Of a stretch of 64,000 nt of DNA, positions 52,301 to 61,300 are shown in pieces. Location: the NCBI GenBank assembly GCA_958496175.1, contig OY292275.1:32069701-32133700 (forward strand), read 5' to 3'. Under the pieces are notes generated by a model. The model was not told the origin of the DNA, did not search any database, and saw nothing but the letters and a program-made list of their open reading frames with translations. How positions within the stretch are numbered: position 1 is the first letter of the stretch; every line of letters starts with the position of its first letter. Origin of the DNA: Sisyra terminalis. Lineage: Eukaryota > Arthropoda > Insecta > Neuroptera > Sisyridae. A program made the position numbers and the translations under genes.

Positions 52301-55300
52301 CTGACACATCTGAGGGTGAGTTAAAGATTATTATATTTTCATTAAATTTAACAACCATAAATTTTTTATGCTACTTTTATGGATTTAATTTCACGGAAGA
52401 AAACTTTTTCATTTTTTTTTCTCCGCAATTGTAATATTTATGATACCCTAGATAATTGATAATAACACTTTAAGCTATAAAAACGTTACTTACATCTTTT
52501 ATGTTTATTTTATGTATCTTTTTTCGTTTAATTATTTCATTTTTCGATTATTTTAAAGTAGGAATTTGAAATTTAATAAAACTGGCAACAGAATATCATT
52601 TATTACTAATGTTAAGCCAAAACTTAATATTGTTAAAAATGTAGGTTTTAAACTTTTTACCACTCAACGAATCAAACAAACTTTAACTACACGAAAAACA
52701 AAATTTTAGTATTGCAATAAAGTTAACATAGTTTACCTAATATACACATAAATCATAAGACAAATTAACAATTAAAATACATACAATAAGTTATTAAATA
52801 TTATATAATTGAAAAGTGTAAGTAATTATCATTTTTGGTTTAGAAATTATTGTAAAAAATATAGAGACTTTATTCTTTCTTTCAATGATAAAAACCAACA
52901 AAAATTCCAATTGTTGAATTTAACTATTTAAAAATTCCAATTTGGTTTATTTAGGTATACTTACTGTTTTAATTTAGAATATTCTAAAAATAAAAACAAA
53001 ATTTGACGTAAAATATAAAATATTAAATAAGTTTAATAAAAATCTATTCTACAGTAATAAAGGATTAAAGCAAAAATTTGAATTGAAATTACAACTTAGA
53101 TACTTAATTATGTAAAAATAGTTATAATACTAGTCTAAAGTATTACATATAGACTTTTGTTGTTTTTTGTTAAAAAACATACCATTTTAGGTAATTTCTT
53201 TATACTAGAACAACGTATTGGCTCGTGGAATTGAAATTTATTTTTTCAAAGCTTTCGTCCTTTAGGTTTTTTAGAGTATTTCACATCTATATAGTGGCAT
53301 TTATCGTCCAGATAAAATTTTATCCGGAGAATAGAGAAAACATAAGTATTTTCACCTAAGAATAATGATATATGTAGGAGTGTAGAATAAATATGTTAGA
53401 TTTATCAAACCGGTACATTCTTACATATTAAATAGTTATTAAAAAGGTATAGTCTATCTATTCATCAGTAAAAATACTGACTCTTAGAGCTAATATTTCA
53501 CACCAAGAAAGTGACATTTGTCTTCCAGATAAAATTTTGTTCGAAGAATTCACCTATAATAATGATATGTATAGGATTGTACGCTAAATGAGTAGGATTT
53601 ATCAAACAAATACATTTTATCTATTAAATAGCTATGTTAAGGGTATGGTTTATCTGTTTATGAGTGACAATACCCGGTTTTAGGGGTAAATATATTTAAA
53701 TATTTCTGAATTTGACCAGAGAGTTTTAAAATCATAAGTCTGAAAAACTTGAAAAAGTCAGAGCATTTTATTTTCAGAAATTTGTGACCACCGTAAATGA
53801 AAAAAATAGTTTTTAAAATAAATTATATGCTTATAATAAATAAATTTTAACTTTTATCCACCATAAAATAAATTAATTTATTTTCCAAGTGCATGTAACT
53901 ATTCGTTTATCTATCACAATCACATTAAGTAAATCAACTTCCTATTTTATGAATTATAATTAAGTTAAAAATGTCTTCATTTTGTAAAAAGCAGAATTTT
54001 CGTTTAACAAGTATTTTTTTTAAAATTTAATTAATTATTCATATACACATTATTTACCAAAGAAAAAAATTATTAAAATGAAAAAAATATAAACTTAAAG
54101 ATAACTAAATAAATTAATTACATAAGTATTCTAACATAATAAATTAATGGTAAGGACGGAAAAACTATGTTATTTTTTATTATTTCACTCGAAGTTACTA
54201 TGAAATTAAAAAATAATCATTCAATAATTAAATGCATACATTCACTATAAAGTTAATATTAGATTGGCAAGAAATCAATTTAGGTTTTTTATAACACAAC
54301 TATTGTTGAGTTCAAATATTGAGCTTTTTAATAGTCCAAGACTATCGTATTATGTCATTTTTAGGTGTTAAGTTTGTTACTCGTACAGTTATTTAATGAT
54401 TTGATGTTTTTATGGGTCCTTATTTAATGTCCTTTGGTTTTTTGATTTTATCAGTATCAACTTCATATATACATCAGTATAACTTCAGTATTAACATCAG
54501 TATCAACTTCATATGTCATATTCAATTGAATTTCATAAAAATGTTAAAAAAATTTAATACTTACCCTTAGATGAATCTGTTTAAGAGACGTAACAGACCA
54601 TATCCTTAAGATAGCTATTTAATAGATAAAAATGTATCGGTTATATAAATTCTACATAATTATCCTCCACAAATGACTATTCTTACAGGTGAAAATATGC
54701 TTCTTTTCTCTATTCTCTGGATAAAATTTTATCTGGAAGATAAATTTCACCATTCATGTACGTAAATAATAGCTCTAAGTCCCATTGTTAGATATTTTTT
54801 CCCTGTATAAAAATAAAAATAAAATATGTCTGAAATGTTTGTTTTTGCATCCACGTTAAAATTGAATGTTCAAATGATTATAATGTTTAGTAACTACCAA
54901 ATCTCAAAAGAAAAGTAACGAAATAAACTTAACTTTTTATTTTGGTAAAAATATTAAATAGTCTTTATACACTGTCATTCCATTCCACATAATTCATCTA
55001 AAAATTAACGATGAATGACCCTGAAATTGGCCACATCAGGGAAAACAGCAATTAATACACAGTAAATTGTATGTGGTACATAGTGATGGATTTTATGGAC
55101 GCTTAAGCCGGCACCATTTTAGGGGCGGCAAAATTTTGGGAATCTCAAAGTTTTTAAAGTGAAAAGAATAAAGTATATTAAATTAACTTTTCTACTTACC
55201 ACATCCCAATTATCAATTATTTAATCTCTGGCCACAAGAGGATTGCCATTTTGGGGACATTCAGAACAAGTTGGAGATACTTACTTAGATACTTAAATGA

Positions 55301-58300
55301 GATTATTAGGAACCGTAGAATATCTTGCTAAATTCGATTCATTTTTGTCAAAACATTTAAAGCTCCTTAGTGGAACCCTACTAGTGTGAATAGGTTAAAC
55401 TTATAAACTTTCAAAAAGTGTATGTATATTATGCATTCATTGTATAAAGTTAAATAAAAGTTAATATAAATAGACAAATGATAAATGATAAATGAACATG
55501 AACATTAGATGTTTTATCTGGACAATCATTTTGTTACGGAGTAATAAGGGCAGCAAATCGAATGAAGCCTAGTGCGGTATCGAACCCAAATCCGCCCCTA
55601 GGTACATAATACATAAATACATTACCAAGGTGAGATTGAAATGGTACAATTTAGTTTGGTGTATTAAAATAGTTTTATATCATTTTACGTATTATTTGTT
55701 GAAATTTCTATTACACGATACTCGACTAAGATACTAGTCGGTGATTGTTTCGATTATTTTTGTATAAGTAAGTTTTTGAGTCGTAATTTACCTGACTTAG
55801 CCATGTCGTAAGTTTTAAACCTCAAAAATCGTTACTCTTAAACAGAAGTCGTTCAATTCGATTTTTTACCGAGTAAGCAATATGCATATTTCAAGATGAA
55901 CTGATGGATTGAGTAGAATGGAAAGGTCCTGTTGTAAAAATATTTCTACAAGGAATAAAATAATATTTTCAAGTTTAAATGCTACTCCTGTAATCCAGTG
56001 GAGTTCAACATAGTTTTAGGCCCTAGGAGATTTACTAACAATTTGCGAATCCGAAAGTGTCCAATCGTTTATAGTTATAGGAACTATCATTAACTGCATC
56101 CATATATATTTTTTATTTGGTTCTTTTAGATTTTTATTTGAAATTGGAATATTCTAGGAATAAAATATACCTAACTATTCCAAATGAAATTATCATTTAA
56201 AAGTGAAACAAAATGATTGTTGATACTTACCTAATCATATACATTTTTAAAACGTGTTTACAGTATAGATATTTACAGTTTACAGTTAATATAATTTGTG
56301 CGTTAAATTTACGAGCTATTTTTTTAATTTGGTGTTTCGTTAAGTACTTATTAACGTATTGGTGTTATGGAGCTATGCTGAAAAAAGTAAAATTTACACG
56401 TTTTATATTACACGTAATAGGTAAAATGGGAACCTCACATTTACCAGCCCCGGATTTAGAAGGTTCTGAAGATGAGGACTACTCAGCCAGTGTAAATGCA
56501 GTAATGATGAGACGAGCTTCAACTCGAAAATCTCGACGACGATCATCAAAACGCAGAGCTAGTTCACCATTTAGTCCGGACCTGGATTCACTGTGTTCAG
56601 TAAATAGACGTCGGTCGTCTGTTTTTACAACAAGTTCTGGAGAGTAAGTTCATTTGCATACACTCACGATTCAATATTAAGTATTAAGCAAATAAATAGA
56701 TATAATTATACGCCCTCTTAAAACTATCGCATTTTTTATTTTATTCACGTTTAAATGAGCATTAATTTTAAAACCACTCTTGAACAAATAAAATGCTAAT
56801 AAACTGAATATTACATATTAACTGAATTGACAAACAAATATTAAAAAATGATTATAAGTATTGATGTTACTGCTATTTTTTTAATTACAAACGTTTTTTA
56901 ATGAACCGTTTTATTGTATATTTTAGGACTGTTATTACAGTAGATGATACAACAGGTTCGGAGGAAATGTATGAGCTTTTAAAGCTCCATAAAGAAGTTT
57001 TGAGTACAGTAAGAACACAACCCTGGCCAATGAGACGAAAATTACGACTTGTTCAAACTGCTCAAGCATATGTGAAACAGCATGAAGGTGCTTTACAACA
57101 GCGCTTAGCTGCATCACGAAATACTAGAGATGTAGTAAAGAGATTTCGTCTCCTAGCTAATAAAGTAATAACGTGACAAAATGGTCATCCAAAAATTAGG
57201 CTCACATTTTTAAAAGATAAAAGCGAAATTGATTTTTTTCTTATTATTACATCGTAAATTAATGTAATATTAGATACTTTTATAGCAGTATAAACTTTTT
57301 AGTAAACAATCAAAAAAGAATTGTAAAAGTAAATCTATTTAATTTGAGTAACTAAGCTCCCTAACTAATGTAAATAACAAATTTTTAGTCTATGCCAAAC
57401 TATCAAACTTACAAATTAATTCATTTAAGCCTAGAATGGTGACAAGTAGAGTCGGCTTAAATACTAGGCTATTAAGGCTATTGATATGCAAAACCTAGTC
57501 CAAGTCATACACAACACGATTTTTTACACTTTAAATGATTAATTAATTTGTAAGTTTGATAGTTTGACACCGACTCAAAATTAGTTACTTATACTGAATT
57601 GAGAGATTAGGTACAAAAATTAAACATTTTTTTCTCGGTTCTTTTTTTGCTAATTTTTTTTTATTTTTTATATTAAACGGTTAAGATTTATTTCTATTTA
57701 AAATTTTAAACTACTTTTTGAGAACCCGGAGAAATATTTTTATTAAAAAATTAGCTTAAAAAGTACGTTAATAATCTTGTACCAAAATGTTTATATTATT
57801 ATTTTTTTAAATATATATTTTTTTTTAAATTTTGATTTATTTACTTTCCAATAAAATGCATAGATATACAAGTACACTACATATTTTCTTTAGTTATTTT
57901 CTTGGGGTTTTTTGGACTAAAAAATAATCAAATTTTTTCTTAGTGATTTTTATGTGATTTTCGTACGACGTTTCGTCGCCTTTCGGGACTTTATTAAGTA
58001 CTCAATTATAGATCATTAAAAGTCAATATTGTTAAAAATATAGTTAAAATTATTGTCGAGACATAAAACAGCAAAACACAAAAACAACAATTGACTATAT
58101 TTTTGACAATATTGATTTTTAATGATCTATGATAAAGTTTCGAAAGGCGACGAAAAGTCGAACAAAAATCAAAGAAAAGTCATTAAGAAAAAAAAAAGAT
58201 TATTTTTTTTCAAAAAATTCTATGAAATAAACTAAATTAATTAATAATGGGCATTAACCGAGTGAATCTACATACATACATCATTAAGATAAAAATTTAT

Positions 58301-61300
58301 CTGTACGTATAGCTGGGAAGAAAACAGCCATACAAATAATGATAATACAATATACTACATATATACACAATATAATACAACATTTAACATTTAAGAGTGT
58401 TCATAAGCTTGTGCTTTACATTAACAAACTTTTATAAAACCAATTCTTGATTAGTTAAAATTAGTCAAAGTTTATCAAGGGTTTATTTTTGATTGTTCAT
58501 TTTAGCGTTGCATTTTTTTTAATATTGCGGTTTTTCAGGATTTTCCGGAAAATTTTGGAGATTCAGAAACGTTTTCAGAAAAAAATTTAAGGACTTTTTA
58601 GTGATGACGAATTTCCACTACTATCTTATAAAAGGGTTTTATCAATTTTCCGGTAGTGGAAAACTAATTAAAATAGTTTCAAATTCTTATTTGGAAGCTT
58701 TAAATAACCATAAAATATTTTAGAAAAAAAATTGTATTTTAAGATCTGAAATAATAGATTTTGTTCCTTTAGTATAAAAGCAATCAATCATTCATCGCCT
58801 GATATCCACCCGGAGAAGACGATTTGAAAATTCAAATTTAAATTAATATCATCGTGAAAGTATTGAAAAACGACAAATTACAGTAGTTAGTTTTCAATTT
58901 ATTTTATGTCGTACCAGGAAAAATTACAGAACTTTTTCTTAATTTTTTGTCAGTTAAATTTTAAATATTTTCAAACGTCTTTTATTTTTCGGAGGATGCT
59001 CAACTTTTTTTTTTTTAATTACTTAATAATTTTAATCTACTAATTTAGTTTTCTACTCAACAAACAACTATTAAACTAAAATATCATAAATTCAACAACA
59101 TTTAATATAATTTTTCACAAACGTAGTTTTTAAATAATTTTTAGGTAATTGGATAATCGTTATTGAATGAAATATATTCCTAAAACGGTATGACTACCAA
59201 ACCTAGCAAAAGTGTGTCAGTATCTATTGAAAATTTATAAGGGAATGAAATTAAATCCAATACCTATATTTTTTATTAGAATTGATAGGTTTTCGAAAAC
59301 ATCGATTCAATTATAACATAGCTTTTTCTGAGTTAAAATTATTATTACGTAATCAATTGTTTTAGTAACTAATCTGGTTTGATGATATGTAAAATTGGAA
59401 ATTTAACATCTTTTAAATTTGCGTTGCCTAATTTATGGGTGACCTCAACGAAATTGGATCAATTTATCTAAATCAATAGATTTTTTAGAAATGGCAATAC
59501 ATAAAAAGGGAAATTGCAAATGCCACTAAATACCTAACTCCTTGGGAGTTACGAATAAAACAAATTGAATCACATTTTGGTTCCGTTGTAGCATCCTATT
59601 TTACATTTTTACGTTGGTTGTTTTGGGTGAATTTAGTTATATCTGGTACTCTTATAGCTTTTGTCGCTGTTCCAGAAGTAAGTTAATAGTTTTGGTGGAA
59701 AATTAATAATATTTTTAAATCTTTATATTTAAAGTTGTTAACAGCGGACTGGAAGAATTCAGGAGAACGTAAAGTTATGCTACCAGAAGAACAAAGAGTC
59801 GCTACAAATTTGGTAACTCTTTGGAATTTTGGCGGTGTTTTGAAGTATTCCCCTTTATTCTATGGATATTATTCAAATAAAAACGGTACTGGTGGATATC
59901 GATTACCATTGGCGTATTTCGTAGCAGGGTTACTAGTATATGTTTATAGTTTTATTGCTACGCTAAGAAAGTAATTACGCACTTGGTTCAAATACCTAAC
60001 TTGAAATTATAAAGAAACTTATTTTAGAATGGCAAAAAACTCCCGAATGTCCAAGCTTTCAGAAAAAGAAGACGAATGTGTTTTCACATGGAAATTATTT
60101 ACGGGATGGGATTTTATGATTGGAAATGCAGAAACAGCTCAAAATCGAGTTTCTTCGTTAGTGTTAGGTTTTAAAGAAGCTTTGTTGGAAGAAGCAGAAA
60201 AAAAGCGAGAAGATCGCAAGTAAATATATAAAAAAAACTTAAAATATTGTGAAAGTAATAATTTTTATTATTCTAGCTGGAAAGTAATTGCTTCGCGAGT
60301 ATTTGTTAACCTTATGGTCCTTGTACTATTGGGAATGTCTGCATATGCTGTGATTTTTGTCGTACAAAGATCAACCGAAGAAGGAGCTAATAACGGATGG
60401 TGGCGTCAAAATGAAATCACTTTAGTTCTTTCTTTAATTTCAACGATATTTCCAACTTTTTTTGAACTATTAGGTTTTCTGGAGTATTATCATCCACGAA
60501 AACAACTTCGCCTTCAACTAGCAAGGTAATAACAAACTCAACATTTTATGAAATTATTAATAATCAGTTACAAATTAAATTTTCAGAATTATGGCGTTGA
60601 ATTTATTAAATTTGTATTCATTGATTTTTGCATTGTTTGGAAAAATTGAAGATATGGTAAATACTTGTCAATAGTTTTGGATGTTAAACATTGCGTAAAA
60701 ATTATATTATTTTAGCAAGACGAATTACAAAAGCTCAAACTGAATGCGACGCATGATGAAACCCTCGAGCCGTATTCTGTTTTAAATCCACCGTTACCGA
60801 CATCTGAGTTATTGTTAAAGTCCTTTGTAACTCCCACAAATTTGAATAATTTATCTTTTGTGACACCATATTGTTACAATGTGGTTATAAACTGTACAGA
60901 ATGGGCGTTAAATGTTACACAAACCTTAACAACTATTTTTTTAACAACATTGGCCACATATTCTAATATTAACTCAACTGACTCACTATATAATAATATT
61001 AGTTTCTTTGAAAATACAACTATAACTACAGAAATGTTTAACGATACGTACATATCGGATTATTACAATTTAACAACTGAATTTTCAAATATTAATGAAA
61101 CGGAATTTGAGCAGTATAATTTCACAAATTCTATTTTAGAAAATGTTAAAAATTATTCGATACGCTTACCTCTAGGGCCTAAATTTTTAGAAAATGATTC
61201 ATATGATGAATTTTACGACTATGACTATGAAGATTTTATAAATGAATTAATAAATAATATTTCTCTCAATGAAAATAATAACAGTGCAAATACATTTCAA

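Larger units (their letters stand above)
52316..56420 (+). other. Tmc second coding intron, 4.1 kb
   Basis: Bounded by G|GTGAGT and an acceptor at 56420 in matching phase 1. It contains units of the dispersed ~200-bp repeat family (53291-53677 and 54591-54760) and a hAT-like element (55081-55600). I see no further coding exon. Confidence 0.6.

Noticed and set aside
56213..56420. Hydrophobic N-terminal extension (MIVDTYLIIYIF...) in front of Tmc exon 3
   Set aside because: This is intron read-through. A phase-correct acceptor at 56419-56420 joins exon 52192-52315, and the upstream residues are AT-driven.
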